A stretch of DNA of 64,000 bases from Linyphia triangularis (GCA_963978545.1 OZ021721.1:35761348-35825347), one strand, 5' to 3'. Counted from the stretch's first letter, positions 25,077 to 37,445 are shown. The notes: generated by a model not told the origin, from the sequence alone. Numbers and translations are program-made.

Positions 25077-25168
25077 TGTATATTACAATGACTCGTTTGT
25101 TAAAAAATATTCCGACTTTTGATGTATATTACAATGCTTCTTTTGTTAAAAAAATTTCCGACTTATAT
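25077..25168. repeat. 46-bp direct duplication within unit 1
   Basis: The stretch starting tgtatattacaatg occurs at 25077 and again at 25123, a 46-base period. Units 2 and 3 have only one copy. This accounts for most of the 40-base length difference between units 1 and 2. Confidence 0.88.
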
Positions 25169-25660
25169 TGATGAGCGTAGTGTATTGCAGAGCATTATAT
25201 GAATGATTATTCGAAACTCATACATTTATGTTCTTAGTTGCACCGCCGAGTCATAATCGAACGTTACACGTATTTTATCTAGGGTAATTTGTTTTCGATT
25301 TGCATAACGTCCACTAGACATGCACAAGATTTACTTATAATCTGGCCATTTCAATTTTTTTGCCATTTTCTTAGTCAAGAATGTGCATTAGTGTATTGAT
25401 AATTCTTCTCCTAAGAATGTAGAGAGAAAAAAGAGAAAAGGAAAAAAAAATATCACATTTTGTTAAAAAAACAAAAACAATGATGCGCTGACATCTGAAC
25501 TAGTTTCTCTCTCTCTCCACATGGCGAGAAACCTTCGCAGAATTTCAGAGCTTTTAATGATCAACCATATTTATAGTTGTCCTTTGAAATACCTGTAAGT
25601 TAACATAAGAATAGTATTGAGTTCTGGGGGGGAAAAATTAGATGTTTTAGCATTCGTCTT

Positions 25661-26196
25661 TACGTGCTTCAAGTTTTGGAACTTCCTGGGTCCAAAAAAG
25701 TTATCTTGAAAAATTGGTCCCTTGTGATCAGCATAACTCCCAATAGAATCGACCTACAATGCTCAACTTTTTTATATGGGTTAGAGGTGTCCATGGGACC
25801 TGTTCTTTAGGTTTATATATAAAAAGCGCATGAGCGTAAGATAACTGCCATTAAAACAATTATGTTTTTCGACAATTGCAGAAAAAAAGGCTCGGACGAT
25901 TCTGATTAAAATCACTGTGAAAATCCTTTTAAGGTGTTCTACACATCTCCTGAAATTCCCTAAAGGCGTAAAATGTTTAAAAAAATATCTTTAGCATAGT
26001 GTATTGCCTTTAAACAAAACTAGTTTTCCTTTGGAAATGTCCCGTCAACGACTGTTCCTCCTACGTTTCAGTTACCCGATAGGAATAATATAATAATTAT
26101 CGCCATTATCACCATGTCTTTTTAACCTATGTAATAATTATTAATTATTGCCAATTTTATGATGTTTCTTTTTTGACCACTGTAATAATTATTGTA
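25661..26196 (+). mobile_element. Decayed Helitron-like copy in unit 1
   Basis: Colinear with the family at 40167-40782: gttttggaac near the start, then a gcataact block, a tccatgggacctgt block, a tgtttttcgacaattgcag block, ggtgttctacacatctcc and repeated taataattat. The CTAG 3' end is missing, so the copy is truncated or diverged. Confidence 0.7.
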
Positions 26197-27390
26197 TCAC
26201 AAAATTCTTTAAGTACGTCTTGAATTTATTCAGTATTGAAAGTTGTGAAATTGGCAATCCTAGCTTTTAGGATAGGTTTTCATTTAATTGGAAATACTGA
26301 AGGTCTAACAGACAAAATACTTTTTTTTTAAATTATGGATATCCCATAATGCAGGTTGACAAGCTTTATCACAATATATAGAAAATTAGAAAGATAGACT
26401 TTCACGTAATTATCAAAAGAAGAAAAATTAAATACGATTCTACAATATCAATGTGTGGGAATGAAACAATTATATGTAATTTTTTGACAAATGAACTGTG
26501 TAGTCATTGATTTTATAGTAATTAAAGCTTTTCATTACTTACCACAAGCAAATACAGCTATCTATTTAGATAACAAAGTAGAGTAAGATAATTGCATTAG
26601 TTATTAAGAAAGTTTCATGGAACATTGTTGTATAATAGAGGGCGATTAAACACGTTATAAAACAAAGTCGCATTAACGTCATTGTGGAAGATTTTAGATT
26701 TTGCCGCATATGGGAAACACGACATCCATCATGACTTTCAAAATACTTTCATTCAAAGAAATCCATTAAATTTTTTTCAGTTTTCTTTACCAAGAACTAT
26801 ATGCAATTTTACCTACCTATAGCATTAGCTCTTTTGATCCGTGAAATGATTTATTGTTGTATATTACAATGCTTCTTTTATTAAAAAATATTCCGACTTA
26901 TATCGATAACCGCGTATTGCAGCGCATTTTATGAATGATTATTCGAAACTCATACATTTGTGTTCTTAATTGCTGCCGCCGAGTCATAATCGAACGTTGC
27001 ACATATTTTATCGAGGATAATTTGTTTTCGAATTGCATAACGTCTACAAATCATGCGCAAGATTTACTTGTATTCTGTCCATTTCATGTTTTGTGGCATT
27101 TTGTTAGTCAAGAAAGTGTGTTAGTGTATTGATAATTCTTCTCCTAAGAATGTTGAGAAGAACAAGAAAAGAAATAATCCCATTTTGTTAAAAAAAAAAA
27201 AAAAAATCAAAAAAATTAAAACATCTGAACTAGTTTCTCTCTCTTTCCACATGGCGAGAAACCTTCGCAGCATTTCAGAGCTTTTAATGATCAACCATAT
27301 TTATAGTTGTCCTTTGAAATACCTGTAAGTTAACATAAGAATAGTGCTGAGTTCAGTGAAAAAAATATTAGATGTTTTAGCATTCGTAGT

Positions 27391-27937
27391 TACGTGCTAC
27401 AAGTTTTGGAACTTCATGGGTCCAAAAAAGTTATCTTGAAAAATTGGTCCCTTGTGGTCAGCATAACTCCCAATAGGAATCGCCCTACGATGCTTAACTT
27501 TCTTATCTGGGTTAGAGTTGTCCATGGGACCTGTTCCTTAGGTTTATATGTAAAAAGCGCATGAGCGTAAGATAACTGCCATTGAAACATTTATGTTTTT
27601 CGACAATTGCAGAAAAAACGGCTCGGAGGATTCTGATTAAAATCACTATGAAAATCCTTTTAAGGTGTTCTACACATCTCCTGAAATTCACTAAAAAATT
27701 TCCTAAAGGCTTAAGACGTTTAAAAAAACATCTTTAACTTGGTGTAGTGCCTTTAAACAAAACTAGTTTTCATTTGGAAATGCCCCGTCAACGACTGTTC
27801 CTCCTCCATTTCAGTTACCCGATAGGAATAATATAATAATTATCGCCATTATCACCATGTCTTTTTAACGTATGTAATAATTATCAATTTTTGCCAATTT
27901 TATGATGTTTCTTTTTTGACCACTGTAATAATTATTG
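27391..27937 (+). mobile_element. Decayed Helitron-like copy in unit 2
   Basis: Paralogous to the copy at 25661-26196 and duplicated along with the host unit. It shares the same missing 3' end, so truncation preceded the tandem duplication. Confidence 0.7.
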
Positions 27938-29018
27938 TATCACAAAATTCTCTAAGTACGTCTTGAATTTATTCACTATTGAAATTTGTGATATTGACAA
28001 CCCTAGCTTTTAGGAGATTTCTTGAACGTTTTCGTTTGATTGAACCTATCGAAGGTCTAACAATACAAACAAATGCTTTTCTTTAATTTCACGTATCCAT
28101 AATGTAAGTTGACGAGTTATATAACAATACATACACAATTAGAGTAAGGCTTTCACATATTTACCCAAAAGAGAGAAAGAGAAAAAAAAAAAGAGAAAAA
28201 AAAAACAAAAAAAAAACGATATAGTGCAACAATGTCGATGCGTGGGAACGAAACAATTCTATGTATTTTCTGGAAACGAACTGTGTGGTCGTTGATTTGT
28301 TTGTGTTTAAAGCCTTTCATTTCCTATCACACGCAAATGCAGCTATTTACCCGACATTTCCGTTAAAACAACTGAAGAATATTCCATGCATCAATGAAAT
28401 TATGTCTGGTTAGATAATGCAGTAGAGAAAGATAATTTCATTGGTTGCTTAGAAAAGTTTCATAGAACATTATTGTATAATCCAGTGTATTTAAATACGT
28501 TATAAAACAAAGTTGCATTAAACGTTATTGCGAAACATTATACAGTTTGCCACATAGAGGAAACATGGCATCAATCACTACTTTCAAAATACTTTTATAT
28601 CCGATGCAATACATTATTCAATATTTTTTCTCACAATTCTTTACCAAGAAATATATACAAGTTTAGCTGCCTGATTCAAAGGATCATTTGATCCGTCAAA
28701 TTATTTATTGATGTTTATTACAATGCGCATTAAAAAAAATATTTCGACTGATATCGATAATCGTAACTTAATGCTGCGCATTATGTAAAGAATTATTCGA
28801 AACTGATACGTTTTTGTTTCTAGTTGCTTCCCGCTGAGTCATAATCGAATGCATTGCTCATTTCGAGGATAGTTCGTTTCAAAATTTCATAACACCACCC
28901 GCAAGATTTATTTTTAATATGAACATTACAAGTGATTGTGGAATTTTGAGAGTCATGAATTTGCATTAGTGTGCTGATAATACTTATCCCAAGAATGTTG
29001 AACAACAAGTTATCAAAA

Positions 29019-29973
29019 AATAAATAGCATATCTGAAGAGCGTTTAGGATCCAATGAAGATCTATCAGAGCATAAAACCATCCAAATTACATAGAATAAT
29101 ATGATAACCAATTTGATACTAGGCATATATATCGTTTTATATAAATACATACACAAATTACAATCCATATTGGAACAAGTTGACCATTTGACCAGCTATA
29201 ATAGGAATAGGTATTCATGAATCATATAAACGTTTAGAGTTAAGGGGAATTTTATAAATGGTTTTGCAATATGACATTACAATGGTATAATGTTTTTGCT
29301 TACATTATTTACCATTTCACCTGCGTGTTTAAATTAAAATTATAAAGATTTTGAATGTTTTATGAATCAATAATTAATTAGTGAAGTTATTTGTTTAAAA
29401 GTTTATAAAAATAGATTCTCAAATATCAGAATAGCAATGAGTTTTCTTCCAAAAAAAGTTCTTAAGTTGAAATCAACATGTTTAGAGAAAATGACCTTTA
29501 TAAAACATTCTGAACTGTTTTCTTATTTTGCCATTAAAATATCAAATAAAGTTCCTCACCTGATCCGTTGAAAATCACCTCCATTCATTCGATGATCAGG
29601 GTACTTTTGAGTGGTTTTTTTTATGGATATGCTTCAGACCGTATCTAGAAGTGCTGCCTGAAGATAAGATTATTTTAGTCTACTCATTGAGAATCACTAA
29701 GAGATTAACAGAAGCATTTGTTGGCTTTTATAGAATTAAATTAGCAAAAAATCACTTTACCACGTGTAACTCGATATATAGATATGATAAATTATTTTAC
29801 TGGCTACAGGATATCCGTTTGAAATATTTACAATTGAAAAGCCCACTTGCCTAGCAGACGACAAAGATTTAGCGTTGAATGAAACTTCAATGGAAGAAAT
29901 TTTTCTTTTAATAGGCATTTTGAGAACAAATTTTGAAATTAGTAATAAGATGAGTTTTATTAAAGAACAATGT
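29019..29973. other. No supported gene
   Basis: A 67-codon frame at 29651-29854 lacks an ATG start and recognisable motifs. Otherwise AT-rich and empty. Confidence 0.35.
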
Positions 29974-30195
29974 GTTACCGTAATTCACTGGAAGACAACT
30001 AATTAAGGGAGAATTAGACAATAAACATTCCTTCTGCAGGAAATAACTTTGGTGAAATTCTCTGGAAGGTATCTAATTAGTAAAGAGCAAGACAATATAT
30101 ATTTTTTCTGTTGAAAATAACGTTGCTGGAATTCACTGGAAAACAATTAATTGATAGAGAGTAAGACAGTAAATATTTATTTTACGATAGAAAGG
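29974..30195. repeat. Minisatellite, three units of ~74 bp
   Basis: Units begin near 29974, 30048 and 30122. Each contains a variant of aattcactggaagacaacta followed by an agacaataaa-type segment. Units are diverged, so the array is old. Confidence 0.8.
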
Positions 30196-33178
30196 AAAAT
30201 AAATCATTTTTGTCATAATAGTAAGAACAATCATCGTAATACTCGTCATAAGACAATTGGAATTATTCTTCACTTTAAATAGGGAGGGGAGCGGGAGTTC
30301 GCTTAAAAGTGTGGGTATACTTTTGAGAATCGTAGTAGCATTTTATTTAGTTTCTAAACTGAAGATGCATGTTGTATTGTCGCAATATTAAATTTATAGA
30401 TTATTTTAATTACTATTCTAACTTTGAATCAATTTAAATAATTTTAAATGTTTGGACACTATGCGTTAACCTTCATTGTATTATGAAATATTTTTTTTAG
30501 TTGATATTCAATAAAACTAGTTATATAGAATCTAAAATACTACAGTACCTTTTAGCTCTACTGATATATAGTGAAAGTTCGTTGGTTTGTTATTAAATTC
30601 CATAATGAATGATTTGAATGACATTTTTAGGTTTCATTATTCACTTTCTAAATCAGGAAATATGCTATAAATTTTAATTTATTTCAGCTGGATTTGCTAA
30701 ATATGGGGTCTGCTTAATTCAAAATAAAAGGTAACGAATTTTTGTTGCCCAATTTGTTTCAACATCGATGCTGCTCTAAATGCCGTAACAATGTCAATAC
30801 CGATACATTCTTAAAAAAACTATTCTGGTATTATATAGTACTGAAGTTAGAACCTCTGAACCACAACTAATAATTGGTAGCATATGGACAAAGAACTCGA
30901 CTGGGTGACTGTAATTAAAGTCAAACTATTAAAAAGTTTTAACAGAAAATAAACACTGGTCAGTTTTACTTGAAATTTAACTCGAATATTCGCGAACACT
31001 TGGGATAAGTTAGTTAGTTGAAGTTACAGGGAACCAAATGTATGGCAGAAGAAAAAAAATATTTTGAAATAGTTTTTTTTTTATTTTTTTTTTTTTTATA
31101 TACAATACCATTTTAAGCATTACTATTTAAACGAAACTAATCAACATCCACGCATGTATAATTTTCTTATAAGAATTCTGATTGCGATAAAAAACTTTTA
31201 TCGCAGTAAAAACTTTTTAAGTTGTGAATTTTCGTGATTTGTAAAGAATATGTATACACGTATAATATGAAAGATTTATTTAGTAATGAGTTTGGAAAAC
31301 ACAGAAAAAAATTTATATTCTTTTAAACTTCTATTCCTCTTAGCGTGTGCATAAAATTCAATATGACCATTCATTCTTTATAAGACGATAAACAAAACGC
31401 TGTTCAATACGAACCTAGCCCACACATGCGGAAACAGCGGGCATCTCCCAATATCGATGTATACGATAACAGGAACTGATGTACATTAAATCTGCCGTGG
31501 CCCCAAATTCCTCTTGTTGGAGAAAAAGGTTCTTGCTGAGATATCGACCTCGTTATGTGGCTGAGTTTAAAATTACGAGGTGGTTATTGGCTATGTTAAG
31601 CACTATATTATGACGGAAATAAATCGCCGAAATTGGTTGCTAACAAAGAAAACCATACTACTAAAACACACTACACTTAAGGCGTTTAGTTTAAAAACCG
31701 GCTCAATCCGCGCTTTTTGCAAAACATTTTTAGTTTTCAAAAGTTCCTAATGCACTACATCACGTAGCAAAGCGCTATTAACTTAAAGTATCTCCATGCT
31801 GTCTAAAATTATATTTAAACTCATGGTCTATGGGCAGAGCTGAAAAGTGGTTGCTGAACGTTTTTGGTGCTTCTTGTAAAAGTTATAAAGATGAATTTTG
31901 TCAGTTTTCAAATTAATTGTCTCATTTAAAAAGTACAGTGCAGTTTGTCAACTTTTATAAGGAAGTTGACCGTTCAAAACATCAATTTTCGCAATCATTA
32001 ATATATAAGTGTGAAAGTTTGTTGGTTTTTCGTTTTGTCACTAACTTACGATAAAAAGGCTGACCGAATTTCAAAGTAATTGTCAATTTAAAATAATCAC
32101 ATCTTATGCAAGGGCAACCTTAATAATACTTATCAGTGAAAGTGAAGGTTTTATAAAAATACAAATTAATACAGTTCTTCAAAGTTTTATGAATTTTTAA
32201 ACGTATTGATTTAATCCCAAATTAAGAGAAAATTAATATTTTATTTCAATTTGTCAACTTATGAATTTTTAGCACCAAATTTAACAGGAAAGTGTTTTGA
32301 CACACTAAGGTAGGAGTTGGCAGACTTTTCTGGGCTAATAGTCAAGCAATCAGTACTCAATATTGCATAACTTATTAAGAGCAGCAAAATAAATATAAGC
32401 TGTAAATATGAACTTTAAACTACGAACATTTATATACCATTTTTATGGTATAAAATCATGACATATGAGACAAGCCGGTTGTCCATTTTTGTTTGGAATG
32501 AACGCATATAATTCAGTCTATTCTTTCTTAAATTCACGATTTTTCTCATTAATTTTTATTTTCCTTCGAAGTCAAGATTATGTTTTGTCACAATAATATA
32601 TCAAAAGCTAAAGACAAAAAGCGTTTTAACAGTGCAACCACAAAAGGTTTACAGTGAAAGGTGCTATCTACCTCTGTAGGAGAAGAGAGAACAACGAATG
32701 TCAACAAAAGCTCAATACAAATGAGACTGTGATGGATGGTGGAAAAAATCCTATTGTGCATTCTGATTGCTCCATATTTCAACTGAGAAAATTCCAGGGG
32801 GTACTGAGGACGCTGATTTTAAGTTGGCTTTGAGGACAGTGTTACCAGTGAACTCATCTCTCTACTCATCTCACACCCTATTCATCTCTCTGTTTCATTG
32901 AGTTTTCCTTATTTTTCAGGATTTACGTGGTAAGTTAATGGGTTTTCTATAGCAAAACACAATTTTAATATTTTTTTAATTTAGTAAAATATTCTTAGGA
33001 GGAGTTATTTAGAACTTGAAGAGCTGCAAATATCCATGAGAAGAGTTGCATGTGACTCCAAAATCGCAATCTGCCAACCCTTGCCTAAAGTCTAAATAAT
33101 TGAGAATATCCTCACTCACACAATCTCTAGTAGTTAAAGGTAGAGAAGTTGTGACTTTGTAAAGCCTATTAGAAATGC
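30196..33178. other. Mostly empty; dispersed-repeat fragments
   Basis: 30898-31130 resembles the 14233-14470 family (gggtgactgtaattaaagt, then atggcagaagaaaaaaa with a pyrimidine tract). At 31404-31620 a GC-richer patch is open in two frames (about 59 codons minus, about 44 codons plus), which suggests a dispersed repeat rather than a gene. The minus ORF at 32588-32782 has a hydrophobic N-terminal stretch but no other support. Confidence 0.4.
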
Positions 33179-33530
33179 CTAGTACGCTAAAAAAATCCGA
33201 ATGATGGCTATCTAAAAGTCGTAGAAATTTAGATTTTTGTTTCCAATATCTTATATGTCTGGTGCAAATTTTTTTTCTTGAAGGGGCTGTTTACTAAGCT
33301 TTGAAAACTTGTTTAACTTTAACTTTGAAAATTTCAAAACGAACCCATATTTTTTATTCTTCCATACGATTTAAATCATTTACCTTAAATGCAAGAGTTC
33401 AGTTTATTACGTTGAAAAATACGTCTCTTATGAGAGAAAAAATTTTGGCAGATTTTCAGGGCAAATTTCATTATTATAAAGAAGAGTATTTTTAAAGCGG
33501 GGAGGAAAATTGAGTGCGTGTTTTAGGGTG
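33179..33530 (+). mobile_element. Partial copy of the gtacgc-TIR family
   Basis: Starts tagtacgctaaaaaaatcc and continues gaatgatggctat. It matches the left half of the complete element at 56651-57662 through a shared acgaaccc / tttcagttca block to gcaaatttc. The right half is absent. A frame at 33301-33495 lies in the homologous region but is not conserved as protein. Confidence 0.65.
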
Positions 33531-33703
33531 TTACAAGGAAACTACTTAGATAAATAGTGTCATGTTTAACAACAGATTATTGCAAAATCAGTTAAGTAAC
33601 TCAAAAGTTACCAATTTATTAAAAAGGATAATGATATTGCAATTTATCATGAAGAAAATTTAATATTGGAAACTATAATCACAGAAATATAACGTGTACT
33701 AGT

Positions 33704-34495
33704 GTATCCTCCAAAAAAACTTTTTAAAAGTAGAAAAACAGCCAACCTCAAAAACACAAAAAACTTTCTTACAATAAAAAAAAAATCATAACCATGATGG
33801 AAATTTTCAGATATAAACTCAGTGATATCAAAAATGGCCAACCTCTGATTACAGCTCTCGGTTATACGCTTACTTAGCTAATTTTTAAAATTTATGTTCC
33901 ACTCCCATAAAAATTTACGCTGATTGAGGTTGGAGCCCGTCATAGAAATTTTAACAATGTTTGCATTTAAACTAATTTATGGCTGTTTTCACGAATATTG
34001 GAGGAGATATGATTTCATTTGGATGGGTAGGATATACAAAGTAGTGCAAATCTTCATGTTCACGTAGATGTAATTTTCAAAATAGTACAGAGAAACTGTG
34101 CTCAAACGCTCGCATTTGAATCTTTATTAAGAATTTTTTAATTGTAGGAAACTGAAGTGTTTTTGGTATGCTTTTGTTTGGTTGATACATGCATTTTGGA
34201 AAGGTTTTATTCTGTGGGGGGTTTTAAAGGTTAGAGATTAAGACGTGCGCCAACCTCAAGCAGTGTAAATTTTTATGGGAGCTGAACTTAAATTTTAAAA
34301 ATAAACTAAGTAAGCGTACATTCTTAAGCGATTCACAACCGAGAGTTGTAATTAGAAATTGGCCTTTTTTGATATCACTGAGTTTGTATCTGAAAATTTC
34401 CATCACGGTTATGATTTTTTTTTATTGCAAGGAAGTCTTTTGTGTTTTTGAGGTTGGCAGTTTTCTACTTTTAAAAAGTTTTTTTTGGGGGGATA
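33704..34495. mobile_element. Foldback element with ~240-bp inverted arms
   Basis: The left arm (33704-33943) and right arm (34240-34495) are inverted copies. Landmarks paired across arms include aaactttttaaaagtag, ccaacctcaaaaacac, tgatatcaaaaa and tcccataaaaattta. The ~296-base centre is unique. No transposase is encoded. The TIR ends read gtatcctccaaaaaaac versus atatccccccaaaaaaaac. Confidence 0.88.
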
Positions 34496-34629
34496 TCAGA
34501 ACTTTCTTTAAAACACTGGTGACTTCTATTTTTTGAATTTGTCCGCTTCGTCATTTTTCTCTTTATCCGTGACGCCTTTTTCATTCTACGCCAGATCATG
34601 TCCTGCAATTTCTTCATTCTTCATGGTCC

Positions 34630-34980
34630 AACGACATCCAACATGCTATAGTTATCTTGAAATTGGACACACCAGATGTGGGAACCTTCATAGTACCACT
34701 TACAGTTATAATTTTTCAAGACAAGTTCAATGACTTCCAACATGATATATTTATCTTGAAAATTGACAAGTCAGATGTAGAACCACCTATGGTATACCTG
34801 GCATCTTAAATATTCATAGTTCATCAAGACAAGCTTAACGACTCCCAATATGCCATATTTATCTTCAGAACTGACAAACCAGAAGTAGTACCACCTATGG
34901 TACACCTGGTACCATGAATATTCATAATTTTTCAAGCTGAGTTCAACGATACCTTACATGCCATAATCATCTTGAAAATA
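34630..34980. repeat. Minisatellite of ~108-bp units
   Basis: Units start at 34630, 34729, 34837 and 34945 (partial). Each opens with an aacgactcccaatatg-type phrase, then atatttatcttgaaaattg, then ccacctatggtac. Lengths are 99, 108 and 108 bases. Confidence 0.88.
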
Positions 34981-35107
34981 AATAAACAGGTTGGACAAAC
35001 CGGTTGGAGAAATTTGTGTAAAAGCCTCCTTTTAATGGCAACTCAACCCCCAAAACTTAATAGAATACATTGCCATCGACAAAGAGCCTGTCGGCCAAGT
35101 TTCAGCT

Positions 35108-35228
35108 GGACTAGTTAGTTTGTACGCACAAAGACCTATTTTTTTCCGCATAATAATGCCTAATCAGCTTAACTACCAACAACTTAACGTGGATTCCGAA
35201 TCACAACGAACATCCACATCTAACTAGT
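35108..35228 (-). mobile_element. Truncated SINE, family B
   Basis: Retains the tail and body (gtttgtacgcac through cgtggattccgaatcac and catccacatcta). The tRNA head is missing, as expected for 5' truncation during reverse transcription. Confidence 0.8.
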
Positions 35229-35388
35229 GCTAGAAGTGTGGGAAGATGCGGGGTGACGCATCCACCCACTTTACAAGAAAACAACCACTTTTAATACCAC
35301 TGAAATCCATCCCTCCACTTTTAAAAACACTCAATATATTTAATAACTACTAAAAAAATTACATTAACTGCTAAATGCGACACTGAGA
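35226..35388. mobile_element. Left part of a hAT-like element (second copy)
   Basis: Closely matches the left end of the complete element at 54246-55038 (agtgctagaagtgtggg onward). The match continues about 25-30 bases beyond the nested MITE (from 35877), then is lost, so the copy is truncated. Confidence 0.8.
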
Positions 35389-35876
35389 CATGGCGGATCC
35401 AGCGAGGGCGGAGGGGGCGTTCGCCCCCTCCGTTATGCATTTTTTATGCACGTTTTAACGTGCGCTGCTCTCAGACTTTGGATCAAATCAATCAAGATTT
35501 GATGAATCCGCACTGAACATTTTTAATATAAATAAAAAAAAGCCAAAGCAAGACAACAAAAGTAAATTATTGTTTGAAAATGTTCAATGTGTATATGCAT
35601 TCGTTGTTAAGATTGTTCTGTCTATCGTATTTAATAATAATTTATTCTGAATCAAATAGTTGTAGGCAACTCTAATTTATTGTCGTAGTTCTACGTAGAT
35701 AATCATTGGGTCGCCTTTATGTTATTCAGACTTTTATTACCTCTTTGTAACATATTCTGCATAATCAAAGTTAAGTTATCCCTTGGTATAGTAATTTAAT
35801 TTAAGAGTAACAAAATTTACCTAAGCTATTCTACAACTACCGCCTCCTCCGTAATAAAACTCTGGATCCGCCCTTG
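35389..35876. mobile_element. 488-bp hAT-type MITE, nested
   Basis: Terminal inverted repeats catggcggatccag and, inverted, caagggcggatccag. It is flanked by the 8-base duplication cactgaga (35381-35388 and 35877-35884), the hallmark of hAT transposases. Near the left end, cggagggggcgttcgccccc forms a strong hairpin. The paralogous sequence at 54433-54440 has a single cactgaga and no insert, a direct empty-site control. Confidence 0.93.
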
Positions 35877-35984
35877 CACTGAGAAGAAGTGATTTTAAGT
35901 TTTCAAATACAAAAAGAAACTTTCCTTATGGTATATTCCTTTCTTTGTCATCATTTTAATTACTTAAAATCACCTTCTCATCAT

Positions 35985-36237
35985 TTAAATTATTTGGAAA
36001 ATTATGAAATTTTGTATTTTGACGTTTTTTGGATGGTAAATCTAAATATAGCATAATATTATGGGGTTGCCATTGACCTTTTCAAAGTTTGGTTTAATTT
36101 TAATTTGTAGATGACCCCCTTATGAATAAAACTATATGTAATTATTAAAAACTATAGAAAAATTAAAATGGTACTTTTCAGTTTTTATTTAATCAATTAT
36201 AATACAAGATATAGTCATCGTTCGGATTTGTTTGCAT
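35985..36237 (+). mobile_element. Right-end fragment of the gtacgc-TIR family
   Basis: Matches 57360-57640 of the complete element: catttaaattatttggaaa, ataatattatggggttgcca and the terminal cgttcggattt. The left half is missing. Confidence 0.7.
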
Positions 36238-36742
36238 ATGTTAATGAATACTCTTCAAATATATTTGGTTACGTACTAAATATATAAAATTGGGAGTGTG
36301 TCCCAAATTCTTATTAAAGAGTTATAAGAGAATGACATGCTTTAGGTATGAATTTGTTAACGTTATTACAAGATCAAATATATTTCAACCAAATTTATCT
36401 GAATACTCTCTGATGTCGTGAGAAAAATAATTATCTGCTCCAAGAACAATTTCTAATGGAGTTGAAAGAGAAAAATATCTCGTTTGCATATTTATTTTTT
36501 TTATTATTATTTTATTCTACTCAACATTTCTGCATCACATTTAGCCCCACAATTTTTAATTTTTTTTAAAGCTGTTTAAAAACAATAAGTTAGGAATGAT
36601 TCACTGCTACACCTTCTTAGGTAGTTTAATAGAGAATGAAAATAATTCTTACAATTTTTCCTAAACGATAGAACATTGTTTCGGAGCTTTCAGTATTTGG
36701 CTACAAGATAGATAATTTTGAAGTTCATAACTTTAACAGTAG

Positions 36743-36935
36743 GTCAATAAAATCCGAACGCTGGCTATATCTTTTTGCTCTAATTGAGGAAACAAAAATA
36801 CGTAGAGTAACTCTGTAATTTGAAAAAGGTTTTTTTTTGTAATGTATATAATTTATCATACGAGGACATTTACATATTAAAACATAATCAAACTTTAAAA
36901 GGTCAATGGCAACCCTATATTAGGATGAGGTACAT
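36743..36935 (-). mobile_element. Inverted right-end fragment of the same family
   Basis: Begins aaaatccgaacgctggctat and ends with the inverse of the atggggttgc / aaagtttg block, so it faces the fragment at 35985-36237. The pair may be the arms of a rearranged copy. Confidence 0.62.
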
Positions 36936-37352
36936 ATTCGGATTTAACATCTAAATAATAAAAAACAGAAACCGGGTATTATAATTTTTCAATAAATGGT
37001 TAGTTATTTAAGTGATGACAAGAAAATTACTTATCAGTGCAAATGTTTATCGAATCAAGAGATATCCCTTGTTTACAAAACTTGACATGTTAATATACCT
37101 GTTCGTTCGCACTGTATTGTAGAACTGTTTATTTTAAAAATTTTAATGATGTTTACTAATGAAGTTTATGGACACAGTTGGGGAGGATAAATCGGATGCA
37201 CTTTCAAATAAAAAAAGTAATGGAGAAAAGGGGAAAAGTTTACAGAAAAAAGAACCCGAGTGTCTTCCAAAATTTTCCATTCGAAATCAATTTAATGCAA
37301 AACTGATAACTAACATTGTATTAAGACATTTTTTTAACATTTTTGAAATCAG
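36936..37352. other. Upstream of exon candidate; one lysine-rich ORF
   Basis: An ATG frame at 37159-37359 (66 codons) is hydrophilic and lysine-rich, and overlaps the acceptor tract of the exon at 37353. It may be a shadow. No domain is seen. Confidence 0.3.
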
Positions 37353-37445
37353 GGCTTGATCAAAAACTTTTGCCAACTTGAAACCCTTGCTTGTAAGAAG
37401 AAGAATCCTGACGGTACCCATGATGAACTTATAAACTTTCAATGT
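37353..37445 (+). CDS. Exon candidate, cysteine-rich (Kazal-like), internal
   Basis: A pyrimidine-rich tract ending in cag at 37350-37352 precedes a 93-base open segment (31 codons) that stops exactly at GTAAGT (37446). The translation contains NFCQLETLACKKKNPDG and ends INFQC. The spacing C-x6-C-x16-C and the CQL..AC wording resemble the C-terminal half of a Kazal/follistatin-like domain, where C4-x6-C5 and a longer C5-C6 loop are usual. That would imply a secreted or extracellular protein, such as a protease inhibitor or matrix protein. The family assignment is tentative. The upstream exon carrying the first three cysteines was not found. It joins the next exon in phase 0. Confidence 0.45.

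Larger units (their letters stand above)
24485..29018. repeat. Tandem triplication of a ~1.75-1.79 kb noncoding unit
   Basis: Landmarks recur in the same order: ttttcgtttagttagaaata (24485), its variants at 26277 and 28029, gattattcgaaactcatac (25203, 26937 and, varied, 28790) and a gagtcataatcgaa block. Unit 1 spans 24485-26276 (1792 bp), unit 2 spans 26277-28028 (1752 bp). Unit 3 begins at 28029 and stops near 29018, missing its distal 40 percent. Units 1 and 2 are close; unit 3 is clearly more diverged. No open frame is conserved across units. Each of units 1 and 2 contains a decayed copy of the Helitron-like family seen at 40167. Confidence 0.93.

Noticed and set aside
33301..33495. 64-codon open frame
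   Set aside because: Homologous DNA at 56840-57000 is interrupted, so there is no protein-level conservation.
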